Origin: Olleya marilimosa CAM030
GTDB taxonomy: Bacteria > Bacteroidota > Bacteroidia > Flavobacteriales > Flavobacteriaceae
Assembly: GCF_000518485.1 (NCBI RefSeq)
Contig: NZ_JADR01000006.1
Coordinates: forward strand, 124,001 to 188,000
Length of the DNA stretch: 64,000 nucleotides
Direction: 5' to 3'
The position numbers and the translations under genes were made by a program. The notes beneath the pieces are model-generated. The model was not told where the DNA came from. It searched no databases and saw only the letters and a program-made list of their open reading frames with translations. Positions within the stretch are counted from its first letter, which is position 1. Every line of letters starts with the position of its first letter. Positions 52,526 through 61,976 of the stretch are shown piece by piece.

Positions 52526-53083
52526 TTAACTTTTAAGATAATCACTTTCCAAAGCTAATAAAGCTAAGTAGGGATTACCTTTTAAGCCTAGAAGTTTAGC
52601 AAAAGCAGGTTCGGTTTTAAAACCTTTTAATTTTAAAGAAACAATGTCTTTTTTAAACTGAAGTCCATTCTGTTTTAAAATTTCATTTTCAATAAGCATA
52701 TGTCTATAGGCATTTTGCTTTTTTGAAGGAATAGCTTGACCGAAAATTTCATATAAAAAATGTTCAGTTTTAAAGGTTGCAATTATTGAAGGTATAGTGT
52801 TTTGAATGGTTTGATAAACCTTAAAATCTTGATATTTTGAAAACTGTTGTTTTAAAAATAATAAAAAAGCATCATGATTTTTACACTCGCAAATAATATC
52901 TAAGTCGCTACTAGGTATATCTATACCAATTGGGATTGTACCTGTTAAAATTGGATTATAAGATGATAACAGTTGCAAAATATTATGTTTTTTCAAATCA
53001 AAATAAGCCTTAATCTGTTTCTTATTCCCGTGTTTTAAGTATTCAATAGTTATAAAATCTTCACTCAAAATTTTAGGTTTCAA
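52526..53083 (-). CDS. DUF4269 nucleotidyltransferase-like protein
   Basis: A 185-residue protein with the pattern G-T-I-P-I-G-I-D-I-P-x-S-D-L-D, a degenerate nucleotidyltransferase active site, as in DUF4269. The function is unknown. It is a single minus-strand gene. Confidence 0.82.
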   Translation of the reverse strand: MKPKILSEDFITIEYLKHGNKKQIKAYFDLKKHNILQLLSSYNPILTGTIPIGIDIPSSDLDIICECKNHDAFLLFLKQQFSKYQDFKVYQTIQNTIPSIIATFKTEHFLYEIFGQAIPSKKQNAYRHMLIENEILKQNGLQFKKDIVSLKLKGFKTEPAFAKLLGLKGNPYLALLALESDYLKS

Positions 53084-53140
53084 TTGGTTTTATTAAGTAA
53101 ATTGAAGTAAAATACACGTATTTATTCTAAAAAGAAACCA

Positions 53141-53830
53141 CTATTTATAAGTTAATAAAATATCTGCTACTTTTTGTAAATCACTTTCGTTGATTTCTGT
53201 TTGTGGTGCTAACGGAAATGTTTGCTGTCTTGGACGACTTACAAAAGCAGCTCTCCAACCCGCCCAAAGTGCGCCTGCAACATCCCAACCATGTGCAGCA
53301 ATAAGCATACACTCTTCTGGTTTTACATTCATTTTTGCTGCAGCCCAATTATAAACCTCTGTAAAAGGTTTAAATTTCCCCACAGATTCAATGCTTAAAA
53401 GCTGGTCAAAATAAGAAGTTAAACCAACGTTTTCAAATTTGTTTTTTAAGCTTTCTTTATTAGAGTTTGTTAATGCAACTAAAGTATAACCATCTTTTTT
53501 TAGATTAGCTAAAGCTTCCTTAACCTCTGGATGTGGTGGTAAATTTTGCATTGCATTTACAATAATATCTCGTGCTTTGTCTTCCGTAATGGTAATATCC
53601 TGATTGGCAGCTACCATTTGTAATGCTGCAGCACCAATATGTCCAAAAGGTTGATAACGTCCACTAGCAGATACCACTAATGAATACTGTAGCATTGTAG
53701 TAAACCATAATGATAACAACGCTTCGTTTCCGCCTAAAGCGTCACCAACTTGTTTTTTCATTATAGTTAAATCTAATAAGGTTTCGTTTACATCAAAAAA
53801 CAAAACTTTTGGTCTGACTATGCTACTCAT
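53141..53830 (-). CDS. Haloacid dehalogenase type II-like HAD hydrolase
   Basis: A 229-residue HAD protein with nucleophile Asp13 in F-F-D13-V-N-E-T-L, followed by T-N-S-N-K-E and K-P-F. The D-V-N motif fits type II haloacid dehalogenases, although activity cannot be assumed. It is the last gene of the TetR-controlled operon and overlaps the upstream gene by 4 bp. Confidence 0.85.
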   Translation of the reverse strand: MSSIVRPKVLFFDVNETLLDLTIMKKQVGDALGGNEALLSLWFTTMLQYSLVVSASGRYQPFGHIGAAALQMVAANQDITITEDKARDIIVNAMQNLPPHPEVKEALANLKKDGYTLVALTNSNKESLKNKFENVGLTSYFDQLLSIESVGKFKPFTEVYNWAAAKMNVKPEECMLIAAHGWDVAGALWAGWRAAFVSRPRQQTFPLAPQTEINESDLQKVADILLTYK

Positions 53831-54495
53831 AACTTTAGTTTTTTTAATACATTTAATATGTCTAATACTTCTGCGCGTTTAGTATAATCGGCATCTAAAA
53901 ACGCATATTGTATAATTCCTTTTGTATTTATTACGTAGGTTGCTGCTAGTGGTAATTGGTTACTAGCGTCTCCATTTTTTTCATTTAAACCAAAACCATC
54001 ATTATAAATAGTGGCTACTTCTGGAGTTAATTTAAATACAACACCATAATTTTTACCAATAACATTCCCAACATCGCTTAATACAGAAAATTCTAAATTG
54101 TTTTTTTCAGAAGTATTTATTGAATTATCTGGCAACTCCGGAGTTATTGCTAACAATGTAGCACCTTCAGCTTTAATGTCAGCTAATTTATTTTGTAAAT
54201 AGTGTAATGTAATGTTACAATATGGACACCAACCACCTCTATACCATGTTAATACAACAGGACCATTTTTTAATTGATCATATAAAGATACGTCTTGATT
54301 TAAATGGTTTTTTAATGTAAAATCAAGCGCTTTATCACCTATGTTTAAAGCGTTGTCTAATATTCCTGAATCAGAAACACTAGCAATACCATCAGCATAA
54401 ATTTTCTTTTTTTCCTTAGTAAATTTTAAAGCACCTTCTTGACGTTTTCTCTCTAATAATGTTTCTAACAAATCTGTATTTTTTGTGTTGTCCAT
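53827..54495 (-). CDS. AhpC/TSA-like peroxiredoxin family protein
   Basis: A 222-residue thioredoxin-fold protein with the site W-C-P-Y-C in R-G-G-W-C-P-Y-C-N. The C-x2-C makes it closer to thiol oxidoreductase-like peroxiredoxins than to classic AhpC. Cytoplasmic. It lies 28 bp after the DsbA-like gene and overlaps the HAD gene by 4 bp. Confidence 0.85.
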   Translation of the reverse strand: MDNTKNTDLLETLLERKRQEGALKFTKEKKKIYADGIASVSDSGILDNALNIGDKALDFTLKNHLNQDVSLYDQLKNGPVVLTWYRGGWCPYCNITLHYLQNKLADIKAEGATLLAITPELPDNSINTSEKNNLEFSVLSDVGNVIGKNYGVVFKLTPEVATIYNDGFGLNEKNGDASNQLPLAATYVINTKGIIQYAFLDADYTKRAEVLDILNVLKKLKL

Positions 54496-54523
54496 ATTGT
54501 TTTAACTTTGGTAATAACGGTTA

Positions 54524-55168
54524 TTATTCTGCTATTAATTCTGAAAGTACTTGTTTAAACGTGTCTACAGGTTGCGCACCTGTAATAGCGCTTTTACGAT
54601 TAAAAACAATAGTTGGCACAGAGTTTACACCCATATTTTTCCAATAACCTTGTTTGTTTCTTACTTCCAAACGTGCTTCGTCACTATCTAATTTCGCTAA
54701 AGCTTCATCTGCATTTAAACCAACTTCTAATAAAGCTGTTCTTAAAACATCACGTTTAGAGACATCTTTACGATCACTAAAAAACGCTTTTGTAAGAGTC
54801 ATTTTTAATTCGGTTTGTTTGCCAAAATCATTAGCATACTCTAATAAAACATGTGCGTCAAAGGTGTTTACCATACGCATATCATCAAAATAATCGAATT
54901 TAAAACCTAGTTCTTCGCCAGCATCAGTCATCATTTTTTTAGATTGATTTTGCTGTTCTAATGATGAACCATACTTTTCGGTAATATGCTCGTTTAAGTT
55001 TTGACCTTCGGCAGGCATATTTGGATTTAGCTCAAAAGGTTGCCATTCTATATCAATTTGATCTGCTACACCCAATTCTTGGATTGCTTTTTCTAATCGT
55101 TTGTATCCAATGGTACACCAAGGACATACAACATCAGATACGATATCTATTTTAAGTTTTTTTGTCAT
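54524..55168 (-). CDS. FrnE-type DsbA-family oxidoreductase
   Basis: A 214-residue cytoplasmic protein (no signal peptide) with the active site V-C15-P-W-C18 and the inserted helical domain of DsbA/2-hydroxychromene-isomerase-like proteins. FrnE-type members help with oxidative stress or isomerise aromatic products. It follows the EthD gene with 2 bp between. Confidence 0.88.
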   Translation of the reverse strand: MTKKLKIDIVSDVVCPWCTIGYKRLEKAIQELGVADQIDIEWQPFELNPNMPAEGQNLNEHITEKYGSSLEQQNQSKKMMTDAGEELGFKFDYFDDMRMVNTFDAHVLLEYANDFGKQTELKMTLTKAFFSDRKDVSKRDVLRTALLEVGLNADEALAKLDSDEARLEVRNKQGYWKNMGVNSVPTIVFNRKSAITGAQPVDTFKQVLSELIAE

Positions 55169-55170
55169 AA

Positions 55171-55485
55171 TTAAAAGGTTATTAGGTTACTAATTTGAAG
55201 TTGACCATCTACATTACTATAATTTTTTACATCTGCAGCAAAATCTTTAGCATGAGGACCAAAAGCAGCTTGAAAAGCAGCAACATCATCAAATTTTAAA
55301 TGCGCAATAGCAACGTATGGTGCAGGTTGACCAGGAACTCTGCTGGCAACACCTAAGTCTAGCTCTAAACCTTTTAAGGCATCACCAAGTGTATTAACAA
55401 TCATTGGTAAATGACTGTTGATATAATAATCAGAGTCAAATTTTACATCTTTACCGTTTGGGTACATTACAGATACTTTTATCAT
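55171..55485 (-). CDS. EthD-family protein
   Basis: A 104-residue small alpha/beta protein with the EthD pattern (starts M-I-K-V-S-V-M-Y-P-N; S-H-L-P-M near residue 30). EthD-like proteins often act with degradative enzymes. Its first base lies 2 bp from the next gene. Confidence 0.8.
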   Translation of the reverse strand: MIKVSVMYPNGKDVKFDSDYYINSHLPMIVNTLGDALKGLELDLGVASRVPGQPAPYVAIAHLKFDDVAAFQAAFGPHAKDFAADVKNYSNVDGQLQISNLITF

Positions 55486-55506
55486 AATATGTTTTTTATA
55501 AAATTA

Positions 55507-55539
55507 GTAAACCTTCTGTAAAAGTAACAGAAGGTTTAC
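55507..55539 (-). terminator. Strong hairpin between CMD and EthD genes
   Basis: A 13-bp perfect stem GTAAACCTTCTGT / ACAGAAGGTTTAC with a 7-nt loop. The T run after it is weak, so it may be a partial terminator or an mRNA processing site within the operon. Confidence 0.6.
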
Positions 55540-55567
55540 AGCTATTTATTAATATAAAGGGTATGTG

Positions 55568-56116
55568 TTATTTTTTCCAAGCAAATTTTTGGAAAGCTTC
55601 ATCCACAGGTGTGTTAGCAATGTGATTTGTATAATTACTAATCACTTTTTGAGATAATCCTAAAATAATTTCTAATACTTGTTGCTCGCCATATCCAGCT
55701 GTATAAAAAGCTTCTAAATCTGCTTGCGACACATTACCACGATTACGTGTTATAGACAATGTTAAAGTACGTAAAGCTTCTAATTTTGCATCTGCAAGTG
55801 GTGTTTGATTACGTAAAGCATTAATAATTGCATCGTCAACTTTCATCATTTTAGCAATTCCTGTATGTGCTGGTACACAGTAATGACAACCATGTTCTAC
55901 GTTAATGGTTTGCCATACCACAGTAAGCTCGTCGTTATTAAATGATGTTTCTGTAAATAGTTGGTGTAACTCTTGGTAAGCTTTTAATAATTCAGGTGAA
56001 GCTGCTAAAACTCCGTGTAACCCTGGAATCATTCCGTATGCTTTTTGAGAGTTTTCTAATAATGTTTTACTACCTTCTGGTGCAGTTTCGATGTTGTGAA
56101 TTTTTAAAGTTGTCAT
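55568..56116 (-). CDS. Carboxymuconolactone decarboxylase-family protein (AhpD-like)
   Basis: A 182-residue all-helical protein with the redox site E74-H-G-C77-H-Y-C80-V-P-A-H84, as in AhpD-type alkylhydroperoxidase proteins. The pair of cysteines and His84 support a peroxide-reducing rather than decarboxylase role. It is the first gene of the operon behind the TetR operator. Confidence 0.88.
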   Translation of the reverse strand: MTTLKIHNIETAPEGSKTLLENSQKAYGMIPGLHGVLAASPELLKAYQELHQLFTETSFNNDELTVVWQTINVEHGCHYCVPAHTGIAKMMKVDDAIINALRNQTPLADAKLEALRTLTLSITRNRGNVSQADLEAFYTAGYGEQQVLEIILGLSQKVISNYTNHIANTPVDEAFQKFAWKK

Positions 56117-56153
56117 AAATTTTTGTTTTAATTTAATGTTATGTTAATCTTTT

Positions 56154-56169
56154 CTAAACGTTCGTTTAG
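56154..56169 (-). promoter_or_regulatory. TetR operator in front of the detoxification operon
   Basis: CTAAACGTTCGTTTAG: two 7-bp arms (CTAAACG / CGTTTAG) around TT. A second near-copy lies in the TetR promoter at 56799-56814. It is 38 bp upstream of the first gene of the operon. Confidence 0.75.
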
Positions 56170-56189
56170 TTATTGTGTAAAAAAAATGT

Positions 56190-56753
56190 TTATAAATTTT
56201 TGAAGACCATTTCTATATAATCCTCAATCTCTTTTTTTGTGTTTACTCTGGCAGCTGCAGCTAATCCATGTTTTGCTAATAATAAATAATTAGCTTGTTT
56301 TAAAACCGTTTCTTCATTTTTAGAAGTATCCATTTTAAGTTTTTCAATAATTATGGATTTTAAATTATCCATAAAACTATTCATTTGCTTTTGGATACAT
56401 TCATCTTCTTTGTCAGAAAACTCATTGTAAGTATTAGTCACAAAACAACCTTTAATATTGTCGCTTTTAAAACTAGAACTTACAGAATCGTAAAAAAAAT
56501 GTTTAATATCTTCAACGCCTTGCGTTCCTTTTTTAAGTTTATCCAGGACCTGACTGACATTAGAACGGTATAGCTTTAAACTTTCCAGAAACAAACCATG
56601 TTTATTGCCAAAACTAGAATATATTGAAAACTTATTAATTCCCATTGCTTTTTCTAGCATTTGCATAGACGTAGCTTCATAACCATTTTTCCAAAAAAGG
56701 TGCATTGCTTTTTGGATGACTTCAGCTTCGTTATATTGTTTGGTTCTTGCCAT
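56190..56753 (-). CDS. TetR/AcrR-family repressor
   Basis: A 187-residue regulator with an N-terminal TetR helix-turn-helix (about 7-50; A-T-S-M-Q-M-L ... F-S-I-Y-S-S-F-G-N-K) and a ligand domain. The start is taken as the ATG at 56753 (M-A-R-T-K-Q-Y); a longer form from 56780 would include the 56760 repeat. It is upstream of, and in the same orientation as, the CMD-EthD-DsbA-peroxiredoxin-HAD operon, with a palindrome in front of each. Confidence 0.9.
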   Translation of the reverse strand: MARTKQYNEAEVIQKAMHLFWKNGYEATSMQMLEKAMGINKFSIYSSFGNKHGLFLESLKLYRSNVSQVLDKLKKGTQGVEDIKHFFYDSVSSSFKSDNIKGCFVTNTYNEFSDKEDECIQKQMNSFMDNLKSIIIEKLKMDTSKNEETVLKQANYLLLAKHGLAAAARVNTKKEIEDYIEMVFKNL

Positions 56754-56759
56754 TTTTAA

Positions 56760-56773
56760 TTTCCGCGAAAGCG
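56760..56773 (+). repeat. Recurrent element TTTCCGCGAAAGCG, copy 3
   Basis: Exact copy 6 bp upstream of the TetR start codon, in the leader between its promoter and coding region. Confidence 0.7.
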
Positions 56774-56793
56774 AAACCATTTTAATTATACAA

Positions 56794-56814
56794 CAAAACT
56801 AAACGATTGGTTAG
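56794..56814 (-). promoter_or_regulatory. TetR promoter with overlapping operator
   Basis: On minus the -7 element TAGTTTTG (56801-56794) overlaps the palindrome CTAAACGATTGGTTAG (56799-56814). The overlap predicts self-repression. Confidence 0.7.
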
Positions 56815-56839
56815 TATTAAAAAAGCTTTTAACACTTTT

Positions 56840-57928
56840 TTAGTTTTTAAGCTTTAAATAAAGCTTGCGAATCTTATTATATAAAAAGGTGTTGGTTTGC
56901 ACATAGTAAAATGAAATGAAACATACAACGACCATAAACACAATTGCTCCTAAGATGGCTTGAGTAGGGTTTAAGCTTTTGTAGAAAAAATGTTTTAAGC
57001 TAATACCTGTAAAACTGCCATAAATAATCATAAAATGAATCACATAAATAGATAAAGTTTTTTGCCCTATTTTAGTGATAATGGCCTGTTTAAGATAGGT
57101 TTCAAATGCATAAAATAATCCAAAAATGACTAATACATTACCAAGTCGGCTAAACAAGTAGTTGTAATTTGCACTTCTGGTAAATAATGGTAAATCAAAT
57201 AGGTTATCTAATAATTTTAAAGTTGCGGTAGAATAAAATATCATAAACACACCAATAATTAAAAAAGCTACTATTTTTATAGGTTTATAGTTGTTTTTAT
57301 GACCAAATTTAGAAAATAATACAGCAATAAAACCACCAAATGCAACATAACCAAACCAAGGGATTATAGTAAAAACAGATCCATTTTGTAGGCTTAAATA
57401 ATTAGTAAATAAAATTGGAGCGTTTTCAATTTTTAGGGTTCGGTATAATGGCTCAGACACAAAAATGCTAAAACCTATTATTAAAAATAATGTGGCTAAC
57501 ACCCATTCATTTTTAAAACTAATTTTAAATAAAAAAATTAAAAGTAACAAGGACAGTCCTATGCATTGTAAAACATCTACTTGTAAAAAGTTCATATTTA
57601 CCTTGCCATACATTAAACTAATAAACGAAAACCGTAAGGCATAACCTAAAACAATTAAAAGTAACCCTCGATTTATTCCTTTTTTAATGCGTTCTTGTTC
57701 GGCACCTTTTTCTTTAGCTTTTAGTAGTAAAAACACAAATACTAATCCAGTTATAGTAAAAAAAGTTGGTGCAGTAATCCCTCTAAAATAAGCCCAAATA
57801 TTATAAATAGTATTTGAAGTATCCCTATAAATAGGGTTTAAAAGCGAATCTATAAAATGACCTTGTAACATCATTAAAATAGCAAAAGCTCTAACAGCAT
57901 CAAGAAAAAAAAGTCTGGTTGGTTTCAA
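56840..57928 (-). CDS. HGSNAT-like membrane acyltransferase protein (DUF1624 type)
   Basis: A 362-residue membrane protein with about ten helices and the start R-L-F-F-L-D-A-V-R-A-F-A-I, as in heparan-alpha-glucosaminide acetyltransferase-like (DUF1624) proteins. The conserved Q-G-H-F-I-D is present in the first helix. The substrate is unknown; sugar O- or N-acetylation is the usual guess. It is a single gene. Confidence 0.82.
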   Translation of the reverse strand: MKPTRLFFLDAVRAFAILMMLQGHFIDSLLNPIYRDTSNTIYNIWAYFRGITAPTFFTITGLVFVFLLLKAKEKGAEQERIKKGINRGLLLIVLGYALRFSFISLMYGKVNMNFLQVDVLQCIGLSLLLLIFLFKISFKNEWVLATLFLIIGFSIFVSEPLYRTLKIENAPILFTNYLSLQNGSVFTIIPWFGYVAFGGFIAVLFSKFGHKNNYKPIKIVAFLIIGVFMIFYSTATLKLLDNLFDLPLFTRSANYNYLFSRLGNVLVIFGLFYAFETYLKQAIITKIGQKTLSIYVIHFMIIYGSFTGISLKHFFYKSLNPTQAILGAIVFMVVVCFISFYYVQTNTFLYNKIRKLYLKLKN

Positions 57929-57992
57929 ATGGTATTTATGTTAGGGTTGTAAAGATAATAGTTATATTTAAAGTCTAAAACTTTAGAATAAT

Positions 57993-59369
57993 ATGTACGA
58001 TAAAATAAATCAATTCATTTCCGATTTTGCCTCTTTTGTTTGGGGTTTACCATTATTAATTTTACTAATTGGAGGTGGATTATATCTATTAATTTTATCT
58101 CGTTTTTTACCATTTCGTTATTTAGGACATGCCATACAAGTCCTTCGTGGTAAGTATGATAATAAAGAGGATGAAGGCGAAATCACCCATTTTCAAGCCT
58201 TAACAACTGCTTTATCTTCTACCATAGGTATGGGTAATATTGCAGGAGTAGCAGTTGCTATTTCTATTGGTGGTCCAGGAGCAGTATTTTGGATGTGGAT
58301 TAGTGCAATTGTTGGTATGTCTACCAAGTTTTTTACTTCAAGTTTAGCCATTATGTATCGTGGTAAAGATAGTGCTGGTGTTACCCAAGGTGGTCCAATG
58401 TACTTTATAATGGAAGGTTTGGGTAAAAACTGGAAGCCATTAGCTGTATTTTTTAGTGCTTGCGGATTAATAGGTGCATTACCTGTTTTTAACGTCAACC
58501 AGTTAACACAAGCCATCAATGACATTGTTTTAAAGCCTAATGGGATTACAGTTAATTTTACATCAAATTTAATTATAGGTTTAATATTAGTAACCATTAC
58601 TTCTGTAGTCATTTTAGGTGGTTTAAACCGAATAAGCAAGGTGGCATCCAAATTAGTACCAAGTATGGTATTACTTTATTTTGTGCTAATACTTATTATA
58701 TTATTCGCTAATGCGGAAGTCGTGCCAACGTATTTTAAACTAATTTTTACAGATGCTTTTGCAGCAGAAAATTATAAAGGAGATGCTTTTTTAGGAGGTC
58801 TTTTAGGAGGCTTGATTATTTTAGGAGTTCGTCGTGGTGCGTTTTCAAACGAAGCAGGTATTGGTACAGCACCTTTAGCACATGGAGCAGCAAAAACAAA
58901 TGAGCCTATACGAGAAGGTTTAGTAGCAATGTTAGGTCCTGCAATAGACACATTAATTGTATGTACACTTACTGCTTTAGCAATTTTAGTAACTGGTGTT
59001 TGGCAAACTACAGATGCCAATGGTGTAAGCTTAACAGCAAAAGCGTTTAGTAATGCTATGCCACTTTTTGGTAAGTATTTATTGTTAATATGTATTGTTG
59101 TGTTTAGTGTATCGTCACTATTTTCATATTCTTATTATGGTAGTAAATGTTTATCCTTTTTAATAGGCGACAAAAACAAACACTACTACAATTACTTTTA
59201 TATAGTCAGTATTATTTTAGGTGCAACAACATCGTTAGCATTAATGATTAATTTAATCGATGGGATTTTTGCATTAATGGCAATACCAACCATGACAGCG
59301 ACTTTAATTTTGGCGCCAAAAGTAGTCAAGGAAGCTAAAGCGTATTTTAAACGTATGAATAAAGATTAA
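57993..59369 (+). CDS. Alanine/glycine:cation symporter (AGCS family)
   Basis: A 458-residue transporter with about eleven helices and the family phrases F-Q-A-L-T-T-A-L-S and G-A-V-F-W-M-W. It takes up alanine or glycine with sodium. It is divergent from the acyltransferase-like gene and overlaps the convergent AraC gene by 4 bp at the 3' ends. Confidence 0.92.
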   Translation: MYDKINQFISDFASFVWGLPLLILLIGGGLYLLILSRFLPFRYLGHAIQVLRGKYDNKEDEGEITHFQALTTALSSTIGMGNIAGVAVAISIGGPGAVFWMWISAIVGMSTKFFTSSLAIMYRGKDSAGVTQGGPMYFIMEGLGKNWKPLAVFFSACGLIGALPVFNVNQLTQAINDIVLKPNGITVNFTSNLIIGLILVTITSVVILGGLNRISKVASKLVPSMVLLYFVLILIILFANAEVVPTYFKLIFTDAFAAENYKGDAFLGGLLGGLIILGVRRGAFSNEAGIGTAPLAHGAAKTNEPIREGLVAMLGPAIDTLIVCTLTALAILVTGVWQTTDANGVSLTAKAFSNAMPLFGKYLLLICIVVFSVSSLFSYSYYGSKCLSFLIGDKNKHYYNYFYIVSIILGATTSLALMINLIDGIFALMAIPTMTATLILAPKVVKEAKAYFKRMNKD

Positions 59370-60292
59370 GCTTTATTAATTGAAGTCTTAAACTGTTGAG
59401 GCGTCATTAATTCCATTTTTTTAAACTGTCGGTTAAAGTAACTTGTGTTATTAAATCCAGATTTAAAAGCAATTTCAGACATTCTAAAATCCTTAGATTC
59501 TTTGATAAGTTTTTTAGAGAATTTTATTTTTTCAGAATTAATATAATCAATAGGAGAGATGCCTAATGTGTTTTTAAATTGTTTATGAAAATGCGAGGTG
59601 CTCATGTAAGCTTTCTTGGCTAAAAGATCTACGCTAATGTCTTTATTGGTTAAGTTTTCTTTAATATACTTAATAACAGTTCCAATTCTGGTGTCGTTAA
59701 AAATTTGATTAGGATCATTTATAATTAACGATTTTGCTTTGGTTTGTAACAGTCTTATAATTAATTCTTGAATCATTAAATCCAACAACACATCCTTTGA
59801 TTTATTGTTATTAGTAAAGGTGTATGTTAAGCGTTCAATTAAATGATTAACATCTGTATTGTTTATCAAATGTGAAGCAGTTTCATCTAAATTCCAATCG
59901 TTATTTTCATTTTCGATAGCTACCTGTTGATTAAATTTTTCAACAACCTCATCAATTTTAAAAGCATCAATACCTAACGCTAAACATTGTGTTGGGCTCT
60001 CTTTTGTGGCAATAGGGAAATCAATAACCATTTCTTTATTAGATGGCATTACTACAGATTCGCCTGGAAAAAAATCAAAAGCTTCAAAACCATCAATATG
60101 CATTATTTTTTTACCTGTAAGCATACTTGCAATAACAGGAAAGTTAAACGTCAACGAGACTTTTTCCGCGAAAGCGTGTGTTTCGTAGATGTTAAGTTCT
60201 GCATAATCAGCATTATAGGTTGTTCTGTTTTCCACTAAAGTGGTCAGTTTTCTATTGTTTCTATGTTGATTTAATATGGAATTCATACTCAA
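59366..60292 (-). CDS. AraC-family regulator of aldehyde dehydrogenase
   Basis: A 308-residue regulator with an N-terminal AraC_N-like effector domain (about 20-190) and a C-terminal pair of helix-turn-helices (about 210-305; A-Y-M-S-T-S-H-F-H-K-Q-F and S-Y-F-N-R-Q-F-K-K). It is divergent from the aldehyde dehydrogenase gene with two direct half-sites in between. The coding region contains copy 4 of the TTTCCGCGAAAGCG element. Another Met at residue 3 could also be the start. Confidence 0.88.
   Translation of the reverse strand: MSMNSILNQHRNNRKLTTLVENRTTYNADYAELNIYETHAFAEKVSLTFNFPVIASMLTGKKIMHIDGFEAFDFFPGESVVMPSNKEMVIDFPIATKESPTQCLALGIDAFKIDEVVEKFNQQVAIENENNDWNLDETASHLINNTDVNHLIERLTYTFTNNNKSKDVLLDLMIQELIIRLLQTKAKSLIINDPNQIFNDTRIGTVIKYIKENLTNKDISVDLLAKKAYMSTSHFHKQFKNTLGISPIDYINSEKIKFSKKLIKESKDFRMSEIAFKSGFNNTSYFNRQFKKMELMTPQQFKTSINKA
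60163..60176 (+). repeat. Recurrent element TTTCCGCGAAAGCG, copy 4
   Basis: Exact copy inside the AraC coding region; it encodes part of the segment H-A-F-A-E-K on minus. Confidence 0.7.
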
Positions 60293-60330
60293 TATTACTA
60301 AATTTTATTCCATAATTACTTAAATAAGAG

Positions 60331-60390
60331 ATATGTTCAAAACAATGATAAATATGTTCAAGATAATTAGAATATGATAAAATAACTTTA
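60331..60390 (+). promoter_or_regulatory. AraC-type half-sites and -7 element for aldehyde dehydrogenase
   Basis: Direct repeats ATATGTTCAA at 60331-60340 and 60352-60361 start 21 bp apart, two helical turns, as in AraC half-sites. A -7 element TAACTTTA lies at 60383-60390. The positions fit activation of the aldehyde dehydrogenase gene by the divergent AraC protein. Confidence 0.65.
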
Positions 60391-60458
60391 TCAAAACTAA
60401 AGATAATATATTTTTTAGAACCAATAATTATCTAATTACTAATTTAACAACAGATTAT

Positions 60459-61958
60459 ATGAGTTATTCTAAACCTAAATTTAAAGAGAAATATGGCAAT
60501 TTTATAAACGGAAAATTTGTGGATCCCATTGGTGGACAATATTTTGAAAACACCTCTCCAATTGATAATAGTTTAATTGCAAAATATCCGCGTTCTCAAA
60601 AAGAAGATGTCGAGCTTGCTTTAGATGCAGCCAATGCAGCAAAAGAAGCTTGGGGAAATACCTCAGCAACCGAAAGGTCTACATTATTAAATAAAGTTGC
60701 AGATATTATTGAAGCTAATCTAGAGGAATTTGCATTAGTTGAAACTTGCGATAATGGGAAGCCAATTCGCGAAACTTTAAATGCAGATGTGCCTTTAGCA
60801 ATAGACCATTGGCGTTATTTTGCAGCCTGTATTCGTTCGGAAGAAGGAAGCGCATCAGAGCTTGATCAGCATACATTATCCATGAATATTAAAGAACCAC
60901 TTGGTGTTGTTGGTCAAATTATTCCATGGAATTTCCCGTTATTAATGCTGTCATGGAAGTTACCTCCAGCATTAGTTACCGGAAATTGTGTGGTTTTAAA
61001 ACCAGCAGAACAAACACCATCTTCTGCAACCTTATTAATGGAAAAAATTGCAGAAGTGTTTCCTCCAGGCGTTGTAAATATTGTACATGGTTTTGGTCCA
61101 GAAGCTGGTAAGCCTTTAGCGTCTAGCTCTAGAGTAGATAAAGTTGCTTTTACTGGAGAAACTACAACAGGACAATTAATTATGCAGTACGCGTCTAAAA
61201 ACTTAAATCCTGTAACTATGGAATTAGGTGGTAAATCGCCAAACGTATTCTTTAATTCGGTTATGGATCATGACGATGCATATTTGGATAAAGCTATTGA
61301 AGGAGCAGTATTATTTGCTTTTAATCAAGGTGAAGTGTGTACGTGTCCATCAAGAATTTTAGTACAAGAGGATATTTACGATGCTTTTATGGAGCGTGTT
61401 ATTGAACGTACAAATGCAATAATACAGGACAATCCATACGATGTTAATACCATGGTTGGTGCGCAAGCTTCTAACGATCAATACGAAAAAATTCAGTCCT
61501 ACTTTAAAATTGGTAAAGATGAAGGCGCAAAGGTGTTAACAGGTGGAGCAGCTAAAAAACTATCAGGAAATTTAGCTAACGGATTTTATATACAGCCTAC
61601 CATTTTGGAAGGTCATAATAAAATGAGAGTGTTTCAGGAAGAAATTTTTGGACCTGTAGCTTGTGTTACTAAATTTAAAGATGAAGCGGAAGCAATCGAA
61701 ATTGCAAACGATACGCTTTATGGATTAGGAGCAGGAGTTTGGACGCGAGATGCACACCAATTATATCAAATTCCACGTGCTATAAAAGCAGGTCGAGTTT
61801 GGGTTAATTGTTACCATGCATATCCAGCACATGCACCATTTGGAGGTTATAAAAAATCTGGATTTGGTAGAGAAAACCACGTGATGATGTTAAACTACTA
61901 TCGTCAAACTAAAAACATGTTAATCTCTTACGATAAAAACAAATTAGGGTTCTTTTAG
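60459..61958 (+). CDS. NAD-dependent aldehyde dehydrogenase (AldB-like)
   Basis: A 499-residue cytoplasmic dehydrogenase that oxidises acetaldehyde or related aldehydes to acids. The catalytic Cys294 lies in N-Q-G-E-V-C-T-C-P, and the general-base glutamate lies in M-E-L-G-G-K-S-P. The paired C-T-C and the following DUF779 gene mark the AldB/ExaC type. A hairpin lies between it and the DUF779 gene. Confidence 0.94.
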   Translation: MSYSKPKFKEKYGNFINGKFVDPIGGQYFENTSPIDNSLIAKYPRSQKEDVELALDAANAAKEAWGNTSATERSTLLNKVADIIEANLEEFALVETCDNGKPIRETLNADVPLAIDHWRYFAACIRSEEGSASELDQHTLSMNIKEPLGVVGQIIPWNFPLLMLSWKLPPALVTGNCVVLKPAEQTPSSATLLMEKIAEVFPPGVVNIVHGFGPEAGKPLASSSRVDKVAFTGETTTGQLIMQYASKNLNPVTMELGGKSPNVFFNSVMDHDDAYLDKAIEGAVLFAFNQGEVCTCPSRILVQEDIYDAFMERVIERTNAIIQDNPYDVNTMVGAQASNDQYEKIQSYFKIGKDEGAKVLTGGAAKKLSGNLANGFYIQPTILEGHNKMRVFQEEIFGPVACVTKFKDEAEAIEIANDTLYGLGAGVWTRDAHQLYQIPRAIKAGRVWVNCYHAYPAHAPFGGYKKSGFGRENHVMMLNYYRQTKNMLISYDKNKLGFF

Positions 61959-61976
61959 TAGAAATATAATAGCAAG

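Noticed and set aside
56754-56780. Longer TetR start at 56780
   Set aside because: It would translate the recurrent TTTCCGCGAAAGCG element; the ATG at 56753 (M-A-R-T-K) is the standard TetR start.
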